DNA of 64,000 bases from UBA1724 sp963621575 (GTDB lineage Bacteria; Verrucomicrobiota; Lentisphaeria; Oligosphaerales; Oligosphaeraceae), in the NCBI GenBank assembly GCA_963621575.1, contig CAVFEH010000007.1, positions 31,103-95,102 of the forward strand, read 5' to 3'. Both the position numbers and the translations under genes were made by a program. Below the pieces are notes generated by a model, which worked only from the letters and a program-made list of their open reading frames with translations, had not been told where the DNA came from and did no database searches. Shown one piece after another: positions 55,447-63,837 of the stretch. How positions within the stretch are numbered: position 1 is the stretch's first letter; each line of letters opens with the position of its first letter.

Positions 55447-56271
55447 TTACTGCAGGATGTCGTCGCCGCCAAAGCTGTTCTTGTATCCGGGATACCAGTA
55501 GTACTCCTTGCGCAGAGAGCAGGAGTCCAGGTTGGCGGTCTTGTTGATGGTGAGGGCCTCGGCATGTCCATCGCTGAAGGCGAAGTTCATCGTCATGGAA
55601 TGACGGAAGAACTTGTCGCGGGCGGATACCTGGTAGATGTTCTCCACCTGGTTGCAGAAGTACGTGGCGAGGCCGCCCGCGCCACTGGTGCCGTCAAAGA
55701 CGTTCACGAAGATGGAGGGGTACTTGATGGTGCTGACGCGATGCCAGTTGCAGGAGATGAAGGGGTGGGCCGTGCTGCCGTTGGCCATGTTCAGGAACAT
55801 CCGCATGAGACCCATGCCCACATTGCACTGATAGCCGATGTTGCCGGTGAGGCGCTCGCTGGTGGGGCAGGAGGGGCAGTGGAGAATCTTGTGCCAGGAG
55901 CTCTTGTCCTCGTAGTTCGTCCCAACAAAGGTGGGCTCGCACCAGAGGCCGGCGGGGTCCTTCGCCCACCACTCGCTGAAGTTCATGGGAGTTTCGGGAA
56001 TCATGGGATTGTAGCAGAACCAGGGACGGCTTCCGCCAATATCATAACCGAACTCACGATCGCCGTCCAGCCACACCACGGGAGGCAGATAGTCGTCGTA
56101 GTCGTTGGCGTAGAGGAGGTTGCCAAGCTGGATCTGCTTCAGGTTGTTGGTGCAGCTGATGGCACGGGCCTTCTCGCGGGCCTTGCTCAGGGCAGGCAGC
56201 AGCATGGCCGCCAAAATCGCGATGATCGCGATCACGACCAGCAACTCAATCAGGGTGAAAGATTTACGCAT
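55447..56271 (-). CDS. Prepilin-like protein 3 (H-x9-DG domain)
   Basis: A 274-aa protein with the same N-terminal 50 residues as genes 1 and 2, and the C-terminal HSMTMNFAFSDGHAEA (H-x9-DG). The region in between is about as different from genes 1 and 2 as they are from each other. The start at 56271 has AGGAG 7 bases upstream. The frame extends another 51 codons upstream into the promoter, with no coding meaning. Glycosidase-like gene B follows after a terminator and its own promoter. Confidence 0.88.
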   Translation of the reverse strand: MRKSFTLIELLVVIAIIAILAAMLLPALSKAREKARAISCTNNLKQIQLGNLLYANDYDDYLPPVVWLDGDREFGYDIGGSRPWFCYNPMIPETPMNFSEWWAKDPAGLWCEPTFVGTNYEDKSSWHKILHCPSCPTSERLTGNIGYQCNVGMGLMRMFLNMANGSTAHPFISCNWHRVSTIKYPSIFVNVFDGTSGAGGLATYFCNQVENIYQVSARDKFFRHSMTMNFAFSDGHAEALTINKTANLDSCSLRKEYYWYPGYKNSFGGDDILQ

Positions 56272-56330
56272 TGTTTTTCTCCTGTTTGGGATTTCTCTTG
56301 GAAAGGGCCGGCGCACGGGGCGCTGTACAA

Positions 56331-56429
56331 AGTATACATACGGAATCCCCCACACCACAAGAGAAAGAAGCAAAAATAGGACAACTTTTGCCACCCCCAG
56401 ACAACTCATGACAACTCCCGACAATATTC
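56331..56429 (-). promoter_or_regulatory. Promoter and five-unit 10-bp array of prepilin-like gene 3
   Basis: TTGTGG (56355-56360), 18-base spacer, TATACT (56331-56336) on the - strand. Units start at 56380, 56390, 56400, 56410 and 56420: GACAACTTTT, GCCACCCCCA, GACAACTCAT, GACAACTCCC, GACAATATTC. Bases have changed relative to copies 1 and 2, yet the 10-base period and the GACAAY core of four units are kept. Confidence 0.75.
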
Positions 56430-56473
56430 AAAGATGTCATGAAATATCAGAAAATATGGTTGGCGGGCGGCGG

Positions 56474-57109
56474 TTACTTTTGGAAGACGATGTTTTTGGA
56501 GACCCAATAGGCGAGGGGCTGGTAGATTCTGACGAGCTGCCCCACGCAGAGGGCGGCCAGGACCGTTCCTTCGCGGACGCCCTCCAGGTGGTGGAGGAAG
56601 AGGAAGGAGAGTGCGATTGCCAGCGTCACCAGGGAGCAATCGAAACAGATTTTCACCTTGCCGAAGTCCAGGCGGAAGACCTGGGAGATCACCTGGACAA
56701 GCCCGTCTCCGGGAACGAAGACCAGGTCCGCGATGAGGAGCGCGGTGATGCCTGCGGCCATGACGGCGGCACCCAGGAAGGTCTCGGCGAAACGGAGGAG
56801 GTAGTGTTGCGGAGTCCAGAAACCGGTGAGATACATTCCCAGGTCGATGAAGACTCCGAAGAGCGCCACGGCGGGCAGTTGGAAGAGCTGTGTCCAGCGG
56901 TAGCGTCGTCCCAGGACCAGCATTTGCGCGGCCATGAAGCTGATATTGAAGAGTACGGTCCAGGTACCGAAGGAGAGTCCCCAGATCCGGTGGAGGACAT
57001 AGGGGGCGCTGGAGATGGCGGTGGTGCCCAGGCCGGGGCGGGTGCCCAGCGCCACGCCCAGTCCCATGAGGACCAGGCCCGCCAGGAGGCAAAGGAGTCT
57101 GCGAATCAT
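56474..57109 (-). CDS. YczE/YitT-like integral membrane protein
   Basis: A 211-aa protein with five or six membrane helices. The N-terminal LAGLVLMGLGVALGTRPGLG and FVPGDGLVQVIS segments match the YczE-type membrane family (DUF6198-like). Some relatives sit beside regulators and influence antibiotic synthesis, but the molecular function is unknown. The start at 57109 (MIRRLL) begins at the first helix. It ends 45 bases before the decamer array of prepilin-like gene 3; no terminator was seen in between. Confidence 0.75.
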   Translation of the reverse strand: MIRRLLCLLAGLVLMGLGVALGTRPGLGTTAISSAPYVLHRIWGLSFGTWTVLFNISFMAAQMLVLGRRYRWTQLFQLPAVALFGVFIDLGMYLTGFWTPQHYLLRFAETFLGAAVMAAGITALLIADLVFVPGDGLVQVISQVFRLDFGKVKICFDCSLVTLAIALSFLFLHHLEGVREGTVLAALCVGQLVRIYQPLAYWVSKNIVFQK

Positions 57110-57352
57110 GATGCAATGCCTTGAAGATATTCTTTCTGCACACCCGGTCGAATGCGGCGCGTTCCCCAAGAATCAAATCCCACGCCGACGTCGGGCGGCG
57201 GACATCTTGGCCAGCCTCCGTGTGGCCGTGCAGGGGTGTGGGGAGGCGGGATATTCTTGCGATGCCTTTTGCCGGACGGGGGGCGCGGATTTGCCTCCCA
57301 CGCCTCGTCTCATATCATCCCTTCGGGCATGCGTGGGAGAATGAAATGCGCC

Positions 57353-57428
57353 TGGTAGTCCCGGCTGGATTCGGACCAGCGACCAAGAGATTATGAGTCA
57401 CCTGCTCTAACCACTGAGCTACGGGACC
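57353..57428 (-). tRNA. tRNA-Ile2 (CAT, predicted lysidine-modified)
   Basis: 76 bases with encoded CCA. Anticodon loop CTCATAA gives CAT, but most of the molecule (for example TAGCTCAGTGGTTAGAGCAG and the TTGGTCGCTGG segment) matches E. coli tRNA-Ile2 rather than tRNA-Met. In that tRNA C34 is changed to lysidine by TilS so it reads AUA. A TATACA (57451-57456, - strand) is a likely -10. Confidence 0.85.
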
Positions 57429-57598
57429 AACCGAACGGCGTGCCCGTTAATGTATACGACGGCGCCAGGGCGCGCCGCAGCCCCTGGGAAATCGCCAAAA
57501 GCCGGAGAGGAGCCGCCGCACGGCACCTCCCCCCGCCCCTTCCACATTGGCGCGGAACTGCCGCGGCGCGGCCGCCCGGAAACGCCCTCCGCCGATTG

Positions 57599-59008
57599 CT
57601 AGTGCAAGGCCGCCACTGCGCGCCCGCCTTCCGCGGCCTCCAGCGTGCGCAGGCGCTTGAGTTCGCGCAGGAGCAGCCCCAGGCAGAGGATTCCGGCCAT
57701 GGCGTCGGAGACGGGCCCGGCCCACCAGATGGCGTCCATTCCCCAGAGGAGGGGCAGGACAAGAAGGACCGGCAAGAGGACCAGTCCCTGGCGAAGGAAG
57801 CCGATGATGATGGAGACGGCGGGCCGTCCGATGGACTGGTAGTAGGTGCCCGTGACGATTCCGATGCCGATGAAGCCCAGTCCCCACATCTGGATGCGGA
57901 GGGCCAGTGCGCTGACGGCGCGGAGTCCGTCGTCGTTGGAGAAGAGGGCGCAGACGGGTCCTGCGAAGATTGCGCAGAGGATCGCCAGCGCCACGCAGAT
58001 CCCGGTTGCCCAGGCGGCGGCCAGGGTGAGCGCCTGTGCCACGCGCCGGTGGAGCTTCGCGCCGGTGTTGTATCCCAGGATGGGCTGGACCCCCATGTTG
58101 ATGCCGAAGGAGGGCATGAGGAGGAGCATGAGGACGGATCCCACGATGCCGTAGGCGGCGATGGCCAGGGTGGCCTCGCCCTCGCTGGCCGCGTACTTCA
58201 GGAAGCTCCGGTTGTAGAAGAGGAAGATGATGCTGTTCATGCACATCATGACGCAGGGGGCGGTGCCGATGCCCACCACCCGCAGGAAGATGGGTCCGTG
58301 GAGGCGGATGTTCCTCCATTTCAACTGGACGCCGCCGCCGCCCCTCGTGAAATGCACCATGACCCAGCTGGAGGAGATGGCCATGGACAGGATGGTGGCC
58401 CACGCCGCGCCCTTGATGCCCATGCCCATCCAGAAGATGAAAATGGGGTCCAGGATGATGTTCATGACCGCCCCCAGGACGATGACGCCCATGGCCGCCA
58501 GGGAATCCCCCTCCGCGCGAATCAGATTGCTGCCGCCGAAGCTGACATGCTGGAAGATGTTCCCCCACAGGATAATCTGCAGATAGTCCCGGGCGTGCGG
58601 CAGCGCCTGCGGGGTGGCGCCCATCCAACTGAGGGTCTGGTCCAGCAGCAGCAGCGCCGGCGTCTGGATGGCGAGGATGAAGAGAACATACATGGCGTAG
58701 GCCTGCCCCAGCACCTGGTTGGCCGCCTCCGGCTTCTTCTCCCCCAGGAAGATGGAAATCAGCGCCCCGGAGCCCTGTCCGATCAGCACGCCGAAGGCCG
58801 CCAGCACAATCATGTACGGCATGGTCAGCGCCAGGCCCGCCAAGGCGTCCGGCCCCACAGCATGGCCCAGATACAACCGATCCACAACGTTGTACAGGCA
58901 ATTCACAAAGCTGGACGCCATGGCCGGCAATGTGAACCGCATCAACAGGCGCGGAATGGGCTCCGTGCCCATGAAATCGGAAGAATGACTGGCTGCCACA
59001 CGATTCAT
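57599..59008 (-). CDS. MATE-family multidrug/Na+ antiporter
   Basis: A 469-aa membrane protein with about 12 helices in two similar halves: PIPRLLMRFTLPAMASSFVN at the start, VGPDALAGLALTMPY, and the second half from GPIFLRVVGIGTAP. MATE transporters export cationic drugs or toxins in exchange for Na+ or H+. The C-terminus (after residue 445) is short and cytoplasmic. The start at 59008 is the ATG before VAASHSSDFMGTEPI. An inverted repeat of 15-base arms lies 47 bases upstream and may be its operator. Confidence 0.9.
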   Translation of the reverse strand: MNRVAASHSSDFMGTEPIPRLLMRFTLPAMASSFVNCLYNVVDRLYLGHAVGPDALAGLALTMPYMIVLAAFGVLIGQGSGALISIFLGEKKPEAANQVLGQAYAMYVLFILAIQTPALLLLDQTLSWMGATPQALPHARDYLQIILWGNIFQHVSFGGSNLIRAEGDSLAAMGVIVLGAVMNIILDPIFIFWMGMGIKGAAWATILSMAISSSWVMVHFTRGGGGVQLKWRNIRLHGPIFLRVVGIGTAPCVMMCMNSIIFLFYNRSFLKYAASEGEATLAIAAYGIVGSVLMLLLMPSFGINMGVQPILGYNTGAKLHRRVAQALTLAAAWATGICVALAILCAIFAGPVCALFSNDDGLRAVSALALRIQMWGLGFIGIGIVTGTYYQSIGRPAVSIIIGFLRQGLVLLPVLLVLPLLWGMDAIWWAGPVSDAMAGILCLGLLLRELKRLRTLEAAEGGRAVAALH

Positions 59009-59054
59009 GCAAACTCACTCGCTGTTCAATAGACTGGGGCGGGAAAGGCCCGTA

Positions 59055-59101
59055 CCATAATGCCGCCCGCAAGGTCCACGGCCAAACGGGCGGCATTATG
59101 G
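59055..59101. repeat. Perfect 15-base inverted repeat between alpha-2-macroglobulin and MATE genes
   Basis: Arms 59055-59069 and 59087-59101 are perfect complements around a 17-base spacer. It is downstream of the alpha-2-macroglobulin stop and 47 bases upstream of the MATE start; it lacks a T-run, so a dyad operator is as likely as a terminator. Confidence 0.85.
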
Positions 59102-59228
59102 GAAAAGCTCAAGGGAGGGATTGCAGGCGCCAAAGGGCGCCGTCGCCAAGGCGGCGGCAGCCCCCGTGGGAAGCGGCCCCCCCCCCTCTCGCAGCCCCTC
59201 GGCAATCCCCCCTCCGGGGTTTCAGCCT

Positions 59229-62200
59229 CTATCTCCGCTGGACATCCACCTTCACGCCCGGCACGTATCCCTTCTCGGAATCGTTGTAATACAGATAGAC
59301 CGAGGACGCGGCGGCGGTGAATTCCCCGGGGATGGCGGCGGTGAGGGAGATCGGGACGGTGCGGGATTCCCTGGGGGACAGCCCGCGCCAGTAGAGGACC
59401 ACCGCGTTGTCGCGGAGCTCGTAGGCGGCGATCTGCCCGCTCTTCCGCAACTCCGTCAGCTGTTCCTGGCGGGGCTCCGTGCCGGCGGGGAGCGCCACCA
59501 CGGCCAGTGGCATCTGCGCCTCCTTGTCCAGGGGGTTCGCCACCTCCACGAAGAGCTGGAGGGGCTCGCCCTCCCTGGCGGAATCGCGGTCAAGACGGGT
59601 CTTCAGGGACAGCTCGCGGCAGGCGCGTCCCAGGGAGGTCATGCCTTCCACCTGGAGGGAGGCATTGAGCTCCGCGGCACCGGAAAGACGGATCTCCAGC
59701 GTGTGCCGTCCGGGGGCGAGGGCCAGCCCGCAATCGGGAAGCGCCAGGATGCCCTTGGATTCTTTGGTGAACGCCACGGGCTCCCCGAAGGGCTTTCCGT
59801 CCAGCCAGAGCTGCACGGCGCCATCCGCCGCGGGCTTCGCGAAGGCGCTGTCGTAGGCGTTGATGGCCTTGAGGACCAGGACCGTGGACTGGGTGGAACC
59901 GAATTTCCCATTCTGGCAGGACTCCGCCAGGAGCTTCATGGTGCGTTCCAGAGGCAGCACGAAATCGGCGCCGCAGCGGGTCCAGGCCAGGGCGGCCAGG
60001 GAGGCGCACTCCAGTCGCTGGGAGAGCTCTCCGGAGCAGGTGATGGTGGTGCCGGGATGGGCCATGGAGCCATCGGGCTTCTGGTCGGCCTCCAGGGACT
60101 TCGCCAGCTCACGGGCCTCCTGGGGGCGCTGCGCCAACCACAGGATGTTCGCCGCCAGCGCCTTCAGGTAGTCGTCCTGCTGCTCCCGGGCGTTCTTCAC
60201 CACGGCGTCGATCTCCTTCTGGAGATTCCCGGCGGGCTCGCCGCCCTCCAGGAGAGCCCAGACCACGTAGGCGTCGGTGGTCGGGGCGGGGGCCCGTCCG
60301 AAGGAGTCCAGGGAGCGGTCATTGCGCTGGAAGCCGCCCTTGCCGTCTCGGCGGCCCATGATCCACTGGCGAGTGTTCTGCATCATGGCGGCGTCCACGG
60401 GCATCACCTTCGCCATGTCGGCGAACTCCATGAGGCCGTAGGCGGAGAGCGCCTCGTGTCCGGGGTCGGCGCCGAACCACTCGTAGCCCTTGCTGGGGCA
60501 CTGGAAGGAAACCAGCTTCTGGTATCCCTCGTCCAGGAGCGCCTTCGCACGGGCGACGGTCTCGGGGTTGCAGCCGGCGTGGGTGAGGAAATACTGCTGC
60601 GCCATGACCAGCGGGTAGTTTGTGGAGCTGGTCTGTTCGAAGCATCCGTGGGGCTGCTTCAGGAGTGCGTTGAGGGCGGCCTCCATGGTGGCGGCGGGGG
60701 AAGTATAGACTTGCGCCAACACCCGCTGAGAGCCATTCTCCACCTCACGGGGGATCTCCACCTCCAGGAACAGGGGATTCCCCTCCGAGAGGCGGGTGCC
60801 GCCGGAGAGCGCGAAGGGGAAGAGAGGCGAAAGCACCCGGATCTCCCGGCCCAGCTCATCCTGGAAGCCGCCCGCAAGGCTCCGGAGCGTCAGGACCGCA
60901 CTGCCCGCCTTCCGGGCACGGACCCGCGCAAAGACCAGCCGCCGCTCGCCGGCGGACAGCGTGTTCCCGCCTGCGCCCAAGACGGGGGCCTCAAGAATCT
61001 CCAGGCAGTCGTCGGAAGAGGCCAGTGAGAGGTTTGCGTTGTCCAGGGGCTTGTCGGAGGCATTCACCAGGGTGATGGGCAGCCAGGCGGTGTCGCCCAC
61101 GGTCAAGGAAAGCGGCAGCTTGATCTCGCCGTAGAAGGGCCGCACGCACGGCAGCTCCGCGGTGGCCTCGCCCAAGGCGCCGTTGTTGCCGAAGGCGTCC
61201 GCGCGGACCTGGAAGCCGCCCAGGGTGTCGGGCAGCTCGAAGGAGAATTCCGCCCGGCCGGTGCGGGGGTCGGTCTTCACGCCGGCATTCCAGTAAATGG
61301 TCTCCGTGAAATCCACCCGCTCGCCCGGCTTGCGGTCCTTCCGCGCCTGGTGCGCATACTCCCTGCGCCACTTGGGGCCGCGGTCCCAGGGGCCCGGGCG
61401 GAAGGCCTTCGCACGGGCGGGGGCGTCCGCGGCGCCATCCGCCGCAGCCTCCGCATCCTCCACAACGGCATCCACCGCCTCCGGCAAGGCGCCGCCGAAG
61501 GCCTCCATGACCATGGCGCCCTCCTCGATCTCCTCGACGCCGTCGGGCGCAGCCGCCGCGGCCAGCAGCATCGCGGGCATGGCGCCGTTCGCCTGGCCGA
61601 AACGCATCCTCTTGTTGCGGAGCAAAATGGGATGGAACGCGCGCACCTCCGGCGCCAGAATCCGCGCCAGGGCGTCGGCATGGAGCTTCCCGATCTCCTC
61701 CCGGCGCTCCAAAACGAAGCGCCGCCAGCCCTGGGTGCCCAGAAGCAGGTCGATCTTGTCCCCGGCCAGGGGATCGGCGGCATCAAAGTAGTCCTCGGCG
61801 TCGGTGAGCTCCAGGACCTCATTCTCCAGATAGACCATGACGGGCAGGCGGGGTGCACGGTCCCGCCGGTCCACCAGGGAGGCCGCGGTGGCGTCGGTGA
61901 CGCAAAGTCCCACGGTGGCCTCCACGGGAGTGCCCTTCTCGTCTTTCGCCACCACCGCAAGAGTCGCCTTGTCGCCGGGATTGCGGGGAGTCTCCACGCC
62001 CTGGAACTCCAGGTGCACGCGATAGCGCGGGCGCCGGAAGAGGAGCCGTTCCGCCAGGGGGGTCTTGTCCGCGGCGTAAAGCGTGGCGGTGAGGACGCCC
62101 TCCTCCTCGCCTGGCTGCAGGGAGACCACGCCGCCCTGGGCGGGGACCTCCACACGCGCCAGCTCCTTGTCGCGCTTCCGCAACACCACCACAGAGGGCT

Positions 62201-63317
62201 TCCGGGCGCCCTCGGGGGAGGTCGACACCTCCACCTGGACCGGCTCCTGGAAATCAAAGGCCTTCTTCACCGCCCGCAGGACACTGCCGCTCTTCGCCGG
62301 GGGCAGCGTGAAGGACCGCACGCCGCCCGTCACGGGGCTGGGGACCTCCAGCCGATAGGCCCGGCCCGCCGCAGGCGTGAATTCCAGGATGCCGCGGCCG
62401 TCAAAGACGCTCTCGTAGCGGCAGAGCTCCGCCCCCAGGTCGTCCCGCACCACGCCGGAGAGGTCCGCGCCCTGTCCGTCGGCCCTGGTCGCCTCCACAT
62501 AGACCCGGTTGGGGACGCCCAGGACCAGGTCGCCGCCTTCGGGATAGAAGGCCACGGAATAATTCTCCAAGAGAATGGGGAGGCTCCTGGCGGCCGTCTC
62601 CAGGTCGCCGCCGTCCTCGATGACCACATTCAGGACACCCTCCCCCGCCGCGATCTCCTTCGGCAGAGGGAAGGACACCCGTCCCACGCCGTCACTCCAG
62701 GGGATCTCCTCCTGCTGGAAGACCATCTCGCCATCCAACAGCACGCTGGCGGAGGCCTTCGCCGAGGTCAGCTCCGTGCCGTCCGCGCGGGTGGCGCGGA
62801 CCACCGCCACGACCTCCTCGCCCGGCAGATAGCCGCGCTTCAAAAAATCCAGCTGCGTCCGCAGCCGCGGCGCGCGGTACCGCCGGATCCGGAACTTCCG
62901 CTGGGCGGGGGCCCCGTCATCGCCCTCCACCCGCAGCACATAGTCGCCACCCGCCACGTCCGCGGGAATCTCCCAGATCATGGCGCCCACGGAATCCTTG
63001 TAGGAGACCTCGCCGGAGGCCACTTCGTCCTCCCGGGGACCCAGAACCTTCCAACGGAAGAGCCCCTCGCCGTCCACCAGCGACGGCAGCGGGTAGTTCG
63101 TGATGCCATCCAGCACCACGTCACGCATGTAGACGCACTCCCCGGGACGGTAAATGCCTTTGTCCGTGGACAGGTAATGCAAAGGACGCCCGCGCGGCGC
63201 CTCATCCTCCTCCTTGCCGTCCTCCGCCCACAACGACGGGAAAAACGCCGCCAGAAAACAGAAGAGAGTGCAAAGGGACAACGGAAAAAAGAGAGTCTTC
63301 TTGCGGGACGTGGCCAT
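59229..63317 (-). CDS. Bacterial alpha-2-macroglobulin-like protein
   Basis: A 1,362-aa exported protein (signal peptide 1-31). The MG1/MG2 region begins HYLSTDKGIYRPGECVYMRD and is followed by further beta-sandwich domains. An unusual Ala/Glu-rich, low-complexity segment (residues about 585-650) acts as the bait-type or linker region. The C-terminal helical thioester domain contains LKQPHGCFEQTSS, where Cys892 and Gln895 form the internal thioester. Such proteins trap proteases that attack the envelope. A pbpC neighbour, frequent in proteobacteria, is absent. The start at 63317 is at the signal peptide. Confidence 0.93.
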   Translation of the reverse strand: MATSRKKTLFFPLSLCTLFCFLAAFFPSLWAEDGKEEDEAPRGRPLHYLSTDKGIYRPGECVYMRDVVLDGITNYPLPSLVDGEGLFRWKVLGPREDEVASGEVSYKDSVGAMIWEIPADVAGGDYVLRVEGDDGAPAQRKFRIRRYRAPRLRTQLDFLKRGYLPGEEVVAVVRATRADGTELTSAKASASVLLDGEMVFQQEEIPWSDGVGRVSFPLPKEIAAGEGVLNVVIEDGGDLETAARSLPILLENYSVAFYPEGGDLVLGVPNRVYVEATRADGQGADLSGVVRDDLGAELCRYESVFDGRGILEFTPAAGRAYRLEVPSPVTGGVRSFTLPPAKSGSVLRAVKKAFDFQEPVQVEVSTSPEGARKPSVVVLRKRDKELARVEVPAQGGVVSLQPGEEEGVLTATLYAADKTPLAERLLFRRPRYRVHLEFQGVETPRNPGDKATLAVVAKDEKGTPVEATVGLCVTDATAASLVDRRDRAPRLPVMVYLENEVLELTDAEDYFDAADPLAGDKIDLLLGTQGWRRFVLERREEIGKLHADALARILAPEVRAFHPILLRNKRMRFGQANGAMPAMLLAAAAAPDGVEEIEEGAMVMEAFGGALPEAVDAVVEDAEAAADGAADAPARAKAFRPGPWDRGPKWRREYAHQARKDRKPGERVDFTETIYWNAGVKTDPRTGRAEFSFELPDTLGGFQVRADAFGNNGALGEATAELPCVRPFYGEIKLPLSLTVGDTAWLPITLVNASDKPLDNANLSLASSDDCLEILEAPVLGAGGNTLSAGERRLVFARVRARKAGSAVLTLRSLAGGFQDELGREIRVLSPLFPFALSGGTRLSEGNPLFLEVEIPREVENGSQRVLAQVYTSPAATMEAALNALLKQPHGCFEQTSSTNYPLVMAQQYFLTHAGCNPETVARAKALLDEGYQKLVSFQCPSKGYEWFGADPGHEALSAYGLMEFADMAKVMPVDAAMMQNTRQWIMGRRDGKGGFQRNDRSLDSFGRAPAPTTDAYVVWALLEGGEPAGNLQKEIDAVVKNAREQQDDYLKALAANILWLAQRPQEARELAKSLEADQKPDGSMAHPGTTITCSGELSQRLECASLAALAWTRCGADFVLPLERTMKLLAESCQNGKFGSTQSTVLVLKAINAYDSAFAKPAADGAVQLWLDGKPFGEPVAFTKESKGILALPDCGLALAPGRHTLEIRLSGAAELNASLQVEGMTSLGRACRELSLKTRLDRDSAREGEPLQLFVEVANPLDKEAQMPLAVVALPAGTEPRQEQLTELRKSGQIAAYELRDNAVVLYWRGLSPRESRTVPISLTAAIPGEFTAAASSVYLYYNDSEKGYVPGVKVDVQRR

Positions 63318-63453
63318 AGTCGTGGAAAGAGAAGGATGGTGTGTATCCTGAGGGTTTCATGGGATGGGTTGAAGAACCGTCGCGTTCCATTAGAGGGGGA
63401 AAGGGAGTGAAAGTTCCGCAGGTGGGGCGGGTGGGCTTTTTCCCGGAGGGCGC

Positions 63454-63481
63454 TTGCAATCCGCGCCTCTTCGCTTATTGT
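63454..63481 (+). promoter_or_regulatory. Promoter of tRNA-Met
   Basis: TTGCAA (63454-63459), 16-base spacer, TATTGT (63476-63481), 22 bases before the tRNA. Confidence 0.65.
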
Positions 63482-63503
63482 ACGCCTGTTTTACGACAAA
63501 ATT

Positions 63504-63579
63504 GCCGGGTTAGCTCAGTTGGTAGAGCAGTGGAATCATAATCCACGTGTCATAGGTCCGAGTCCTATACCCGGTACCA
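63504..63579 (+). tRNA. tRNA-Met (CAT, elongator)
   Basis: 76 bases with encoded CCA. Acceptor arms GCCGGGT/ACCCGGT; anticodon loop ATCATAA gives CAT. Lacks the initiator features (mismatch at 1-72 and three G-C pairs in the anticodon stem). Confidence 0.9.
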
Positions 63580-63586
63580 AAACTTC

Positions 63587-63622
63587 AAAAAGGCGCCTCC
63601 CTTCGGGGACGGCGCCTTTTTT
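63587..63622 (+). terminator. Terminator after tRNA-Met
   Basis: GGCGCC arms (63592-63597 and 63611-63616) with flanking A5 and T6 runs; strong intrinsic terminator. Confidence 0.9.
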
Positions 63623-63837
63623 CGTCTCTCGCCGCCACACGCCACAAGGGGCCAAAGATGTTGGCTCCAGATATGACTGCTAGATTAGGCCGTATGGAGA
63701 CGTATGGTATGCACTAAGGATGTTCCCTGTTAAGGGAATAAGACGATCCGATTTGCAGGGCTTTCCGAAAAAAGTTGCGCACAAGGAAATGTCGATGCCG
63801 AAGTAAGCATTTAGGACTGCGGCGAAAAAGAAGTTGA

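Larger units (their letters stand above)
51976..56429 (-). repeat. Duplication unit 1: prepilin-like gene 3 plus glycosidase-like gene B
   Basis: The second of the two tandem units (see the unit ending at 51858). Unit 1 has acquired or retained a separate promoter before its glycosidase-like gene. Confidence 0.8.

Noticed and set aside
52333..56379. A 1,348-codon open frame on the + strand
   Set aside because: It is antisense to the glycosidase-like gene B and prepilin-like gene 3, both of which have signal peptides, motifs and promoters. Long antisense frames arise from GC-rich codon bias.
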